Below, piece by piece: positions 1 to 8,941 of a stretch of DNA of 64,000 nucleotides. Within the stretch, counting starts at the first letter, position 1. Every line of letters starts with the position of its first letter. Source of the stretch: CAZOWM01 sp964583615 (GTDB lineage: Bacteria; Spirochaetota; B62-G9; DRHN01); NCBI GenBank assembly GCA_964583615.1, contig CAZOWM010000001.1, positions 62,001 to 126,000 of the forward strand, written 5' to 3'. The translations under genes were made by a program, and so were the position numbers. The notes under the pieces are model-generated. The model ran no database searches, was not told where the DNA came from, and was given only the letters and a program-made list of their open reading frames with translations.

Positions 1-551
1 AGTCAAAATACTACGGACAGTTGGATAAATACCCTGTGGAAATTCACTGGATTGCCGAAGTGCCGGATGAGGAAAAGGTAGCGCTCCTCGCCATGTCCAA
101 CTTCTCCGACATAGGGGTAAAAGCCAACGTGGTAAAAGTTCCATGGCTTTCCGTTGTGGAGGAGATGGGAAATCAGGAACAGAGCCCGAACATCGTTACC
201 GTTTTCGTCTCACCCCATTATCCTGAAGCGGGTTCCATGCTTTCATCGCGATATCACTCTGATTCGGCGCCTACCTGGGAACAAAACGAATGGTTACTGA
301 ATCCCGAAATAGACTCAATGATCGATGATGCCATCGCAACCATTGACATGCAGGAACGGTACCGGAAATATGAAGCGATTCAGAAACTTATCCATGAGCT
401 GCAACCCTCGCTCCACCTGTTCGAGCAGGCGCAGAAGCACCCCTATCAGGCAGCGTACATCGACTGGCCGTCAACAACCGGTGACAAAATACCTGTCATG
501 GGATATGACTTCGCGGCGAATTTGATTTCAGTGTACCCTGAAAGAAAATAG
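1..551 (+). CDS. Peptide/nickel-type ABC transporter substrate-binding protein, C-terminal part
   Basis: This is the C-terminal ~180 residues of a family 5 extracytoplasmic solute-binding protein; the frame is open to the left edge, so the signal peptide and most of the binding lobes lie outside the window. It would capture oligopeptides or a similar ligand in the periplasm and hand it to the permeases encoded next. The segment YRKYEAIQKLIHE followed by a proline and a hydrophobic strand is typical of the last lobe of this family. The gene ends in TAG, a strong hairpin follows, and the full set of permease and ATPase genes comes directly after. The ligand cannot be told from this fragment. 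Family assignment rests mostly on context plus this C-terminal pattern. Confidence 0.85.
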   Translation, partial: SKYYGQLDKYPVEIHWIAEVPDEEKVALLAMSNFSDIGVKANVVKVPWLSVVEEMGNQEQSPNIVTVFVSPHYPEAGSMLSSRYHSDSAPTWEQNEWLLNPEIDSMIDDAIATIDMQERYRKYEAIQKLIHELQPSLHLFEQAQKHPYQAAYIDWPSTTGDKIPVMGYDFAANLISVYPERK

Positions 552-586
552 CAACGTCTGTTGAAAAGAATGCAAGACCCGTAATT

Positions 587-620
587 AAGGAAGGGAAGCG
601 CATCTTCCCTTCCTTTTATT
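587..620 (+). terminator. Hairpin with T-rich tail between binding-protein and permease genes
   Basis: A perfect 12-bp stem (AAGGAAGGGAAG at 587-598, CTTCCCTTCCTT at 604-615) with a 5-nt loop is followed by TTATTT. It lies inside the operon, between the binding-protein gene and the first permease gene, so it probably acts as a partial terminator or a 3' stabiliser that leaves the binding protein more abundant than the membrane parts. Confidence 0.75.
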
Positions 621-669
621 TCACCGTGCAATGCAACAACTCGATTTCAGGGGGATGAACCCAAATCAT

Positions 670-1698
670 ATGAGAATCGTAAAATATATCCTCAAGAGGC
701 TGCTTCATTCGATACTGGTTCTATTGGGGCTGTCAATCCTCGTATTCATTATTGCCAGGGTTGTTCCCGGCGATCCTGCACGAATGGCACTCGGGCCCCG
801 TGCACCGGAAGAGGTGGTGGAGAAATTTCGGGAAGAGCTGCATCTGAACGACCCGATCTATATTCAGTACTACCACTGGATCAAAGGAGCGGTTCGGGGT
901 GATTTCGGGTACTCGATATTGACCAAGCGGAGTGTAACCACCGACATCAGGGAATTCTTCCCGGCAACCCTCGAATTGATGCTTCTCACAGGAGTAATCA
1001 TGTCAATCTTCGGAATACTTCTCGGTATCGCCTCTGCCCGAAACGCCAATAAATGGCCGGATAACGTGGTCCGTGTCTTCTCCTATCTGGGAGTGTGTAC
1101 CCCGGCTTACGTATTTGCCATTCTCTTTCTGCTGATTTTCGGGTATCTCCTCAATATACTTCCCACTATCGGCCGCCTGAGCCCCGTGATAGAGCACCCA
1201 CCCACGGTTACAGGGCTCATGACCATCGACAGCCTGATCGCCGGCAACTTCAGGGCGTTCGGGGACGCACTGAAACATCTCATTATGCCGAGCTTCGCCC
1301 TTGCCCTGGGGCCCATGGCTCAGGAGGCACGGATCACCCGGTCGAGTATGGCAGACAACCTACAGCGGGATTTCATCGCCCTGGAACGGACCCAGGCAAT
1401 TCCTGAACGGATTATCATGTCAAAATACTTATTGAGGATTTCGGTTATCCCCACCGTATCGGTGCTTGGCCTCGATTTCGCCTCACAGCTTGGCTGGGCG
1501 TTTCTTGTGGAGCTCATATTCAACTGGCCCGGATTGTCGCGTTACGGTATTCAGGTTATCCTGAACAAGGACCTCAACGGTATAATCGCGGTAATAATGG
1601 TGATCGGGGTGATGTTCCTTGTGGTGAACATCATTGTGGATATCATTGTTTCTCTGCTTGACCCCCGCATACGGCTCGGCGCCGAGAGGAGTGCATAA
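670..1698 (+). CDS. ABC transporter permease, DppB/OppB family
   Basis: Inner-membrane permease of a peptide/nickel-type importer. The protein opens with MRIVKYILKRLL and then a long hydrophobic helix, the usual DppB start. The early motif VVPGDPARMALGP and about six membrane segments fit the family, and length (342 aa) is normal. The cytoplasmic coupling loop is near EARITRSSMADNL; the usual ARAKG that follows reads ERTQAI here, a mild departure. Start choice is uncertain: in-frame ATGs exist at 631, 655 and 670, none with an ideally spaced ribosome site; 670 matches the family N-terminus best. The stop overlaps the next ATG (TAATG), so translation is coupled. Confidence 0.93.
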   Translation: MRIVKYILKRLLHSILVLLGLSILVFIIARVVPGDPARMALGPRAPEEVVEKFREELHLNDPIYIQYYHWIKGAVRGDFGYSILTKRSVTTDIREFFPATLELMLLTGVIMSIFGILLGIASARNANKWPDNVVRVFSYLGVCTPAYVFAILFLLIFGYLLNILPTIGRLSPVIEHPPTVTGLMTIDSLIAGNFRAFGDALKHLIMPSFALALGPMAQEARITRSSMADNLQRDFIALERTQAIPERIIMSKYLLRISVIPTVSVLGLDFASQLGWAFLVELIFNWPGLSRYGIQVILNKDLNGIIAVIMVIGVMFLVVNIIVDIIVSLLDPRIRLGAERSA

Positions 1699-2594
1699 TG
1701 CATACCGCAACTACAGCCGCAGAAAAACGCCTGATCCCCAGAATCTGGGAAAGGGTCAAAAAGGGATGGTACACATTTTCCAAAAACCCGCTGTCTGTTG
1801 TTGGAGCTGTTATAATCTTTTTTGTGGTGTTTTTTGCCGTTTTCGCCCCATTTGTATCGCCCTACCCCGAACATGCCGGTAATTTTGTCGATTTTGACAA
1901 TGCAAGTCAACCGCCGAGCAAAACCCATCTCTTCGGCACGGACGTGTTCGGACGGGACATCCTGACCAGGGTATTTTTCGGATTCAGGCTCTCCCTTATC
2001 ATGGGAGTGGTCGTAATCTCGCTCACCGCACCGGTGGGAGTTACACTAGGGCTGATCGCAGGGTATAAAAAAAACACATGGGTGGAAACCCTCATCATGC
2101 GTATCACCGATATATTTGTGGCTGTCCCTCCCCTGATTCTCGCTCTTGCCGTTGCCGCGATTTTAACTCCCAATATTTTCAACTCAATGATGGCGGTCTC
2201 ACTTATGTGGTGGCCCTGGTACTGCAGGATGGTGTATGGAATCGCAAGCTCTCTGAAAAATGAGTTTTATATCCAGTCTGCGGAAGTCACGGGAGCAAGC
2301 ATACTGCACATCCTCTTCAGGGAGATACTCCCCAACTGTTACGGCCCGGTGTTCACCAAGGTCAGCCTGGACATGGGATGGGTTATTCTTCTCGCCTCCG
2401 CATTGAGCTTTGTGGGCTTGGGCGCTCAGCCGCCGACACCGGATTTGGGTACCATGGTTGCAGACGGGGGAAAATACATGCCGGACCAGTGGTGGATCGC
2501 AGTGTTTCCAGCCATCGCAATCATGTTCGTGGTTTTCGGTTTCAATATCCTGGGCGATGGCATCCGCGACATGCTGGAAGTGGAGAAGACCTGA
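1698..2594 (+). CDS. ABC transporter permease, DppC/OppC family
   Basis: Second membrane subunit of the peptide/nickel-type importer, 298 aa. It has the OppC-type N-terminal region (about residues 20-45 hydrophobic, then a periplasmic stretch with HLFGTDVFGRDI, a DppC hallmark), followed by about five further membrane segments. The coupling loop is SAEVTGASILHILFREILPN, matching the family consensus that docks on the ATPases. It would pair with the DppB-like subunit to form the channel. The start overlaps the previous stop by one base and its own stop overlaps the next start (TGATG), a tightly coupled operon. Confidence 0.95.
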   Translation: MHTATTAAEKRLIPRIWERVKKGWYTFSKNPLSVVGAVIIFFVVFFAVFAPFVSPYPEHAGNFVDFDNASQPPSKTHLFGTDVFGRDILTRVFFGFRLSLIMGVVVISLTAPVGVTLGLIAGYKKNTWVETLIMRITDIFVAVPPLILALAVAAILTPNIFNSMMAVSLMWWPWYCRMVYGIASSLKNEFYIQSAEVTGASILHILFREILPNCYGPVFTKVSLDMGWVILLASALSFVGLGAQPPTPDLGTMVADGGKYMPDQWWIAVFPAIAIMFVVFGFNILGDGIRDMLEVEKT

Positions 2595-3571
2595 TGAAAA
2601 AACGTCTGCTGGACATTCGAAACCTGGAGGTAGGGTTCACCGTATACGGTGGATACCTCAAGGTGTTGAACGGCGTGCACTTCGACATGGCTGAAGGAGA
2701 AAAGGTAGGCCTCGTGGGTGAGACTGGATGCGGGAAGACCACCACTGCCAAGTCGGTGCTCAAGATCCTTCCCGTCCCTCCTGCACAGACCACAGGCGGC
2801 ACGATTCTCTTTAAAGGCAGGGATATTCTCACGATGAGCAGAAACGAGATACGGGACATCCATGCCCGCGAGATCTCAATGATTTTCCAGGACCCCACCG
2901 CCGCATTGAATCCGGTGTTCACGATCGGTGACCAGCTCATGACGGCAATCAAGTATTCAAATCTCCATGACGGCATGTCCAAAAGGGAGATCAGGCAAAA
3001 GGCGGTACAGTCGCTGAAAGAAGTGCAGCTTCCTGATGCAGAGCGGATACTTGAGAATTATCCTGTGCAACTGAGTGGTGGGATGCGGCAGCGGATCTGC
3101 ATTGCCATGGCCCTGGCGACACGGTCGACACTGCTCGTTGCAGACGAACCGACAACTTCGCTCGATGTGACCATCCAGGATCAGGTCCTCCGTCTCCTGG
3201 GCTCACTGATTCAGGAGAAGGACACTTCTACCATACTCATTACCCATTCACTGGGGCTGGTCCGTGAATGGACGGAGCGGGTGTATGTCATGTATGCTGG
3301 CGTCATGGTGGAAACTGCGGACACCGCTGAGCTGTTCAAAAACCCGTTGCATCCGTACACAAAGGGGCTGATGGCGGCGGTGCCCAAGCTCACCGGTGAG
3401 GGTATTGCAGCAGGCATTGAGGGACGTATTCCTGACTATTTGCACCCCCCTTCCGGGTGCAGGTTTCATCCCCGGTGTCCTTCAGTAATGGATATCTGCA
3501 AAAAAGAGAAGCCGCTCTATTTTGACTGCGGGGATAACCACAAGACTGCGTGTTTTTTATACAGGGACTAG
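2594..3571 (+). CDS. ABC transporter ATP-binding protein, DppD/OppD family
   Basis: First ATPase of the importer, 325 aa. Walker A GETGCGKTT, Q-loop in IFQDPTAALNP, signature LSGGMRQRI, Walker B LLVADEPTTSLD and H-loop ITHSL are all intact. The C-terminal Opp/Dpp extension is present, with PSGCRFHPRCP and a further Cys; in homologues these cysteines can bind an iron-sulfur cluster. The start at 2594 is chosen because it overlaps the upstream stop and begins the family N-terminus MKKRLLDIRNLEV; the frame is open further upstream but that part is a shadow of the permease gene. Confidence 0.95.
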   Translation: MKKRLLDIRNLEVGFTVYGGYLKVLNGVHFDMAEGEKVGLVGETGCGKTTTAKSVLKILPVPPAQTTGGTILFKGRDILTMSRNEIRDIHAREISMIFQDPTAALNPVFTIGDQLMTAIKYSNLHDGMSKREIRQKAVQSLKEVQLPDAERILENYPVQLSGGMRQRICIAMALATRSTLLVADEPTTSLDVTIQDQVLRLLGSLIQEKDTSTILITHSLGLVREWTERVYVMYAGVMVETADTAELFKNPLHPYTKGLMAAVPKLTGEGIAAGIEGRIPDYLHPPSGCRFHPRCPSVMDICKKEKPLYFDCGDNHKTACFLYRD

Positions 3572-3576
3572 GTTTT

Positions 3577-4548
3577 ATGGAAAACATCATTCTCAGGGCA
3601 CACGATCTGAAAAAACATTTCCACACCAAGCGGGGAGTTGTAAGGGCTGCAGACGGGGTGAGTTTTACGATCAACGAGCAGGAAACCCTCGGTCTCGTAG
3701 GGGAATCGGGATCAGGGAAAAGCACCGTTGCCTACACGGTCATGGGGATATATCCAGCGACCTCCGGTGAGCTTGTCTTCAAAAGCCAGGACATTACGGG
3801 CGAGACGAAGAAGCGTCCGAAAGCGCTGAAACAGGACATACAGATTGTGTTCCAGGACCCCGGCTCTTCACTGAATCCCCGAAGAACGATTAGACAGATC
3901 CTCGAGCTTCCTCTCCAGGTGCATAACACGGTACCGAAGCAGCACCGTGCGGAGCGTATCGCAAAACTCTTGGAAATGGTGGAGCTCCCGGTTGATTTTA
4001 TGTACAAATCCCCCCCCTCCATCGGGGGAGGAGAGCGCCAGATGATTGCCATTGCCCGCGCCCTTGCAACAGACCCATCCTTTATTATCCTCGACGAACC
4101 GACATCCGCTCTGGACGTATCAGTACAGGCAAAGATCATAAACAAACTGATGGATCTGCAGAAGGAGCTCAACCTCACTTATATGTTCATCACCCACGAC
4201 CTGAGCCTGATGCGGAATATGGCCTCCAGGGTGGCAATCATGTACCTTGGAAAAATCTGCGAAATCGCTCCTACGGCCGAGTTTTTTAAAAACCCCTTGC
4301 ATCCCTATACGCAAATGCTCCTCTCCTCTATACCGGTGGTATCGGAACAGGAGGAGGAGTTGAAGCCGAAAAAGGTTGTGTCTACCGGAGAAATTCCATC
4401 ACCTGTAAATGTTCCTCCAGGATGCAGTTTTCACCTGCGATGTCCCAGAAGAATGGAGGTCTGTTCGAGAATCGACCCCAAAATTATTGCGCCCAAGGAA
4501 AACCATCAGGTGCGGTGTCATCTCTTCCCAGGTGCTGCAGACGGGTGA
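3577..4548 (+). CDS. ABC transporter ATP-binding protein, DppF/OppF family
   Basis: Second ATPase, 323 aa. Walker A GESGSGKST, Q-loop VFQDPGSSLNP, Walker B FIILDEPTSALD and H-loop FITHDL are canonical. The signature is unusual: SIGGGERQM in place of LSGGQRQR, so the serine that contacts the gamma-phosphate is glycine. The C-terminal Opp extension PPGCSFHLRCP is present. The start at 3577 (MENIILRAHDLKKHF) lies 5 nt after the previous stop, with a GGACTAGG-like ribosome site. Paired with a partner that keeps a normal signature, this would give one standard and one altered ATP site. Confidence 0.94.
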   Translation: MENIILRAHDLKKHFHTKRGVVRAADGVSFTINEQETLGLVGESGSGKSTVAYTVMGIYPATSGELVFKSQDITGETKKRPKALKQDIQIVFQDPGSSLNPRRTIRQILELPLQVHNTVPKQHRAERIAKLLEMVELPVDFMYKSPPSIGGGERQMIAIARALATDPSFIILDEPTSALDVSVQAKIINKLMDLQKELNLTYMFITHDLSLMRNMASRVAIMYLGKICEIAPTAEFFKNPLHPYTQMLLSSIPVVSEQEEELKPKKVVSTGEIPSPVNVPPGCSFHLRCPRRMEVCSRIDPKIIAPKENHQVRCHLFPGAADG

Positions 4549-4607
4549 AACACCCGGCATTTAAACCATTACCAGGGGAAAAAATATAATGACGGAACGT
4601 GGTAATG

Positions 4608-5513
4608 TTAATCTTCCAGAATCGATGACAGGTCCTGCGCATAGTGCGGGTATGTATAAGCATTATGCACTACTATATCGCCTACCTCGTGTTTGTTGTG
4701 AAAATCACTCAAAATGACAGGACATTTTATTTTCAACAGAAAGAATATATTCTTCTTTTCTTCACTAAGTGCTTCATAGTTTCCCTGGCCTTTGGCAATA
4801 ACAAGATCTGATCTTTCATATTCATCTAAAAATTCTTTAGAACAAAGAGGAAGTGCAGCTGCCGGCATATCAATGCCTGTAGTAATTACTCTTACAATAT
4901 TACTCATGCCGACCGTTTCTGCATCTTCCATTGTTGAATCATTCAAAGAAGGGCCGCCTCTTACGACATAGGTTATTTTTTCTTTCGGGAGCTGCTCGAT
5001 GAAAATCTTATCAAAAACTATCTCCCCTGCATTGTCTCCGATATACAATATTCTTTTCCCATGTTTAATATTATTCTGCAGAGTAATAACTTCATTTCCA
5101 TCGAGTTTCTGACGGAGCGCCAGTTTTATTGCATTTTTTATAATATCTTCATTTAAAGCTGTTCCCGGGCCAAAATCGATAATGTTGCCAGCAAGAGCTA
5201 TTCTCAAACTTGTTTCAAATGGATTGCTCGACTGTGCAATAATTTTTTGAATTTCATCACTCATATTGAGACAAATTGTGTTAAACCTCTGTTTTATTTC
5301 CCTATAGGGATCACCGCCGGGCGAGAACTTCTTTATGATCTTGTGAATTCTGTTGTGAGTGAATATTCCAATATCATTCGTATCAAATTTTGAAGCAGCG
5401 ACTAAACATTTTCGCAGTATCTTTTCCTGCAATTGATTATCATCTGTTACCATCCTGATTGCTTCAAGTGCCTGCCGCAGGTAACATGGTATACATTCTA
5501 AATGAAGCTTCAT
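4608..5513 (-). CDS. DUF89 (ARMT1-like) metal-dependent protein
   Basis: A 301-aa protein of the DUF89 family, whose characterised members are metal-dependent damage-control phosphatases or related enzymes; the substrate here is unknown. It shows the prokaryotic-type N-terminal CIPC (C7, C10) in MKLHLECIPCYLRQALEA, the conserved metal-site GDN (159-161) in YIGDNAGEIVFDK, and the late motif AKGQGNYEAL (240-249). Its start codon overlaps the stop of the corrinoid-activator gene (ATGA), so the two are translationally coupled. That pairing suggests a role in cofactor or metabolite repair linked to corrinoid chemistry, which is inference. Confidence 0.88.
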   Translation of the reverse strand: MKLHLECIPCYLRQALEAIRMVTDDNQLQEKILRKCLVAASKFDTNDIGIFTHNRIHKIIKKFSPGGDPYREIKQRFNTICLNMSDEIQKIIAQSSNPFETSLRIALAGNIIDFGPGTALNEDIIKNAIKLALRQKLDGNEVITLQNNIKHGKRILYIGDNAGEIVFDKIFIEQLPKEKITYVVRGGPSLNDSTMEDAETVGMSNIVRVITTGIDMPAAALPLCSKEFLDEYERSDLVIAKGQGNYEALSEEKKNIFFLLKIKCPVILSDFHNKHEVGDIVVHNAYTYPHYAQDLSSILED

Positions 5514-7393
5514 AATGCGCTCTCCGTCTCACTCAACTGAGCGCTAACCGGAAAGAACATCGCATCCATGAACTCCTTTTGAAAATCTTGCCTCGTGCTC
5601 AGTTCGATATACTCTGTATTCTTCGATATTTCACATGCCTCATTTCTGAGCTCTTTTGCAATCAGCACCATCTTGGCTCCTTCTCCGGCGGCATTTCCAA
5701 TGAACTTTATCCGTTCTTTTGGTACATCCGGAAGCAGTCCAATGTATTTTGCCTGTTCTCTCCTGATATAATTTCCGAAAGCACCCGCTAACAGCACCTC
5801 CTTGATATCATCATCTGTTATATTCAATACCTTTTCCAATATGACGAATCCCGCATGAATTGCCCCTTTCGCGAGCTGAGTTTCTCTTACGTCTTTCTGA
5901 GTCAATAGTATATCATCGCCTGTACGCGAATATTTCCCTTCTACAAGAACAAAGGATGACCCATGTTTTTCGTGCTGAATAACTCTTTCTTTTATGAATT
6001 CAGGAGTAGTGAGAGGGAGCTCTTCCCGATTGCGAAGCTTTCCATTCTCGCTTATGACCCCTACTTTTAAAAGCTCTGCTACCGCATCGATGAGGCCCGT
6101 GCCGCAGAGACCTATTGCTTTTGCATTCCCAATAGTACTGATTTCAATTCCAGATTCATTTATCACCACTTTCTCTATTGCGCCGTCGCTCGCTCTCATG
6201 CCATAGGTGATACGGGCCCCTTCGAAGGCGGGACCTGCAGCAGTGGAGCAGGCAATAAGTTTCTCCTTGTTCCCCATGATGAGCTCACCATTGGTCCCGA
6301 TATCGATGGCGAACTTTATGTCATCACTTTTATGTATGTCGGAGGCAAGAATCACGCCTACAGTATCACCGCCCACAAAACCGGCGATATTTGGCATTGC
6401 GTATATCTTCCCGTACGTATTTATGTTTATCCCCAGTGATTTTGCTCTGCTGTCTATATTGGACCGCAGCACACCGACATAGGGCATTTGAGCGAGATAT
6501 TTCGGGTTCAGTTTCAGAAGGAAATGGTTCATTGTGGTATTTCCGGTCGTTGTTATCTCATAGATAAACTTCTTTTCAATATTTGCCTGCTTTGAAAGAT
6601 CAATAATTATGTCATTTACACAGGCAACTATTCTTTCATGAAGATCGTCTATCCCATCTCTATTTGCATTTGCATACTGAATTCTCGATATGACATCATC
6701 TCCATAACTGGTTTGAGGATTGGTTCTCGAGGCAACGGCAAGTTGTTTGCCGGTGTTGAGATCAATAAGGTATCCAACAACAGTGGTTGTTCCTATGTCC
6801 ACCGCTACACCATAGTTTTTATTCGATTTATCGCCTGCTTCTATCCCCACAATTTCATCTTCATTGAGCACAACGGTAAACCCGAAGTCTTCTTTTCTCA
6901 TCTTTTCCGGCAGCCTTCTGAGAACATCAACACATATCTTTGGAGATTGAGAAACGTTTTTTATAGAATCCCACAATCTATCAAGATCGGACCTCTGGTC
7001 CTCAAGTGTTGGTGTATCGACCTTAATGAACAATTTTCTGATATTGGGAGACAGCTTCAGCTCCTTTTCTATCCCTGTTGTAAGTATCTTTTGCTCATAC
7101 AGTCTGCTTGAAACCGGTATCTCAACAATCATATCGCTCTTTATATTTGTTCTACAAGCCAGAACAGTACCTCTTTGAATTTCTTCTTCACTGAGAAACC
7201 GTTCCGATCCCTTTTGTTCATACTCACCCTTTATGATGTTTACCACACAACTTCCACACACTCCCATGCCGCCGCACTCAGACTTTATTATTATGCCCGC
7301 TTTTCCAGTGGCTTCATATATCGTAGTGCTATCAAGCACATACACAGTTTTTCCTTCCGGCTCAAAAGTAACTCTGTGCCTTTCATTCCCCAT
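5510..7393 (-). CDS. Reductive activator of corrinoid proteins (2Fe-2S ferredoxin plus ASKHA domain, DUF4445)
   Basis: A 627-aa protein that in characterised relatives (RACE/RamA-type) uses ATP to reduce inactive Co(II) corrinoid of a methyltransferase back to Co(I). The N-terminal ferredoxin domain has C40, C46, C49 and C80 (SECGGMGVCGSC, then LAC), the plant-type 2Fe-2S pattern; it is followed by a linker and an ASKHA ATPase domain with phosphate motifs YGVAVDIGTTT and FAIDIGTNGEL. A good ribosome site (GAGGAGAG) precedes the ATG. It is coupled to the DUF89 gene. No corrinoid protein gene is seen in the window, so its client is encoded elsewhere or is supplied by an unrecognised gene. Confidence 0.93.
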   Translation of the reverse strand: MGNERHRVTFEPEGKTVYVLDSTTIYEATGKAGIIIKSECGGMGVCGSCVVNIIKGEYEQKGSERFLSEEEIQRGTVLACRTNIKSDMIVEIPVSSRLYEQKILTTGIEKELKLSPNIRKLFIKVDTPTLEDQRSDLDRLWDSIKNVSQSPKICVDVLRRLPEKMRKEDFGFTVVLNEDEIVGIEAGDKSNKNYGVAVDIGTTTVVGYLIDLNTGKQLAVASRTNPQTSYGDDVISRIQYANANRDGIDDLHERIVACVNDIIIDLSKQANIEKKFIYEITTTGNTTMNHFLLKLNPKYLAQMPYVGVLRSNIDSRAKSLGININTYGKIYAMPNIAGFVGGDTVGVILASDIHKSDDIKFAIDIGTNGELIMGNKEKLIACSTAAGPAFEGARITYGMRASDGAIEKVVINESGIEISTIGNAKAIGLCGTGLIDAVAELLKVGVISENGKLRNREELPLTTPEFIKERVIQHEKHGSSFVLVEGKYSRTGDDILLTQKDVRETQLAKGAIHAGFVILEKVLNITDDDIKEVLLAGAFGNYIRREQAKYIGLLPDVPKERIKFIGNAAGEGAKMVLIAKELRNEACEISKNTEYIELSTRQDFQKEFMDAMFFPVSAQLSETESAL

Positions 7394-7476
7394 CTTTTCT
7401 CTCCTCTTGTTGATAAAATTGCATTTATCCTCACATGACGTTTTATAGGGATAATACCCTTTTTATGCCGCTACCA

Positions 7477-8451
7477 TCATGAGTGTTGTGTATTCTGGTG
7501 CTGAAACTTTCTCAGGTAGAATTTATTCCCTCTATGATCGACCTCAATGAGTTCTCCTCCTTTTATCAGTTTTTTAACCGCATTCCAACCAGTGTGCGCT
7601 TTCATCAAATATTCCTTCACCGCATCCTCTCTCATTGGATGAACCGATGTGATACTGAGCAGGTCCTCTTTGACATTGCCTGTAAATGCGAAGGCATTTC
7701 CCTCGTACCCGATGAGATATTCAACGTCAATATTCCTTTCAAGAAAAAGATGATACGCCAAAGAAAGTGCATGCTCTTTCGCGGCATATACCATCTTTTC
7801 TGCAGGTGGCCGTGTGGGAATCGATAAATAGCTTTTTTCAGGATTCATACCGGAAATAAAATCTGCGACCTTTTCCATTTCCTCCGGCACATCATTGACA
7901 CCATCAATAATCATTGTCTCAGTTGCCAAAAAACCTTTAAAACTTTTTGAAAACCCCGAAATACCTTCCTTTATTTCATCAAGGTTCAAGGATCCATGAG
8001 GCCGATCGATCTTTCTCCAAATATCCCTGCTGACAGCATCAATCTTTAATGAAACCCAATCTGCCTCCTGCAGGTCATCACTGACATCCTTTCTTCCTAT
8101 GAGGGAGGCATTAGTAATTACTGCGATTTTTATTCCTAATTTTTTGAGAAGTTTGATTTCCTCACCGAGACATATATCCAGTGTGGGTTCTCCATCCGGC
8201 ACGAATGTTAAATAATCTATCGGCTCTCTTCTTGATTTTGCTTCCTTTACCTTTTTTTCGACATTACGTACTATCTCCTCCGGTGTATAAAACCTCTGCC
8301 TATTAACCTGCATATTTATGGTTCTCCCAACCTGGCAGTATATGCAGGAATAGGTACAGATCTTCGGCGGTATATTGTTAATTCCCACACTGTGCCCAAG
8401 CCTTCTTGATGGAACAGGTCCAAACGCAATTAACTTCTCATTCACAACCAT
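7477..8451 (-). CDS. Radical SAM protein (COG0731-like)
   Basis: A 324-aa radical SAM enzyme with C32, C36 and C39 in CTYSCIYCQ binding the 4Fe-4S cluster, preceded by the typical FGPVPSRRLG opening and followed by the YLTFVPDGEPTLD glycine-rich motif. The family belongs to a group of small stand-alone radical SAM proteins of anaerobes whose reactions are unknown; no SPASM-type extra cluster motif is seen, and the C-terminus looks like a small winged-helix-type region (about 265-315). The gene stands between the corrinoid activator (84 nt downstream) and the decayed region, so it could be an older neighbour of a lost methyltransferase gene. Confidence 0.88.
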   Translation of the reverse strand: MVVNEKLIAFGPVPSRRLGHSVGINNIPPKICTYSCIYCQVGRTINMQVNRQRFYTPEEIVRNVEKKVKEAKSRREPIDYLTFVPDGEPTLDICLGEEIKLLKKLGIKIAVITNASLIGRKDVSDDLQEADWVSLKIDAVSRDIWRKIDRPHGSLNLDEIKEGISGFSKSFKGFLATETMIIDGVNDVPEEMEKVADFISGMNPEKSYLSIPTRPPAEKMVYAAKEHALSLAYHLFLERNIDVEYLIGYEGNAFAFTGNVKEDLLSITSVHPMREDAVKEYLMKAHTGWNAVKKLIKGGELIEVDHRGNKFYLRKFQHQNTQHS

Positions 8452-8501
8452 GAACTATTACCCCCATAAAAATGAGAAATATCACTCTTCTCTCTTGAAA
8501 T

Positions 8502-8660
8502 TCAATAGCGCGCCTCACCTTCATTGCCGGCCAGCACTGCAGCAGCAATTGTATAAACCCCTGAACCACAAAAACAATCCAGAATGTATTGACCTTCAGT
8601 AATTCCTATCTCTTTTAGAACTTCTTCGGTGTGCATTTGGATTTTTTCACTTGTGTGCAT
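8502..8660 (-). pseudogene. Remnant of a class I SAM-dependent methyltransferase (N-terminal part only)
   Basis: Reading the minus strand from about 8687, past a stop, gives HEWKISAEKMHTSEK, then EEVLKEIGITEGQYILDCF and CGSGVYTIAAAVLAGNEGEA before a stop at 8502. This is the start of a UbiE/ArsM-like methyltransferase: helix, then SAM motif I (usually VLDxGCGSG, here ILDCFCGSG), then the start of the next helix. A functional protein would continue another ~120 residues with motifs II and III. None follow, so this is a truncated relic, or at best a very short peptide of 53-62 residues. It is too short to be enzymatic. Confidence 0.7.
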
Positions 8661-8671
8661 TTTTTCCGCAC

Positions 8672-8941
8672 TTATCTTCCACTCGTGCCGTCATTTGTCC
8701 TCATTGCTATCGGGCGATACTTCTTCCCGGCAGGAAGATTCTTCAGCCTCTTTTCAAGGTTATTATACTTCCGCAGAGTACCGGGACACGGACGAATGAT
8801 AACCAGACCGCTTATTCCATCAATGATCATTTTGTCACCGCTTTTCACGGATGTTTTCAGGCCCTTGATTCCGCCTATAGCCGGTATTCCGAAGTTTTTA
8901 TTATTTTCCTCTCTTTTCATCTCGAGGATCCTGAAGCACAA
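8672..8941 (-). pseudogene. Remnant of a PEP-utilising enzyme swivel domain
   Basis: The minus-strand frame encodes NFGIPAIGGIKGLKTSVKSG followed by DKMIIDGISGLVIIRPCPGT, a clear match to the end of the phosphohistidine swivel domain of PEP synthase/enzyme I type proteins (GIPAVVG...GdxVxVDGxxGxVxxxP). The upstream half, with the phosphorylated histidine, is missing: the frame runs into the end of the MFS gene, and no PEP/pyruvate-binding barrel follows. The fragment sits between the MFS gene and the methyltransferase remnant and is probably deletion debris. Homology starts near 8900; the annotated span is the open frame. Confidence 0.68.

Noticed and set aside
4567..4607. Inverted repeat CATTACCA/TGGTAATG between convergent genes
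   Set aside because: The 25-nt loop and lack of a T-tract make a terminator unlikely.
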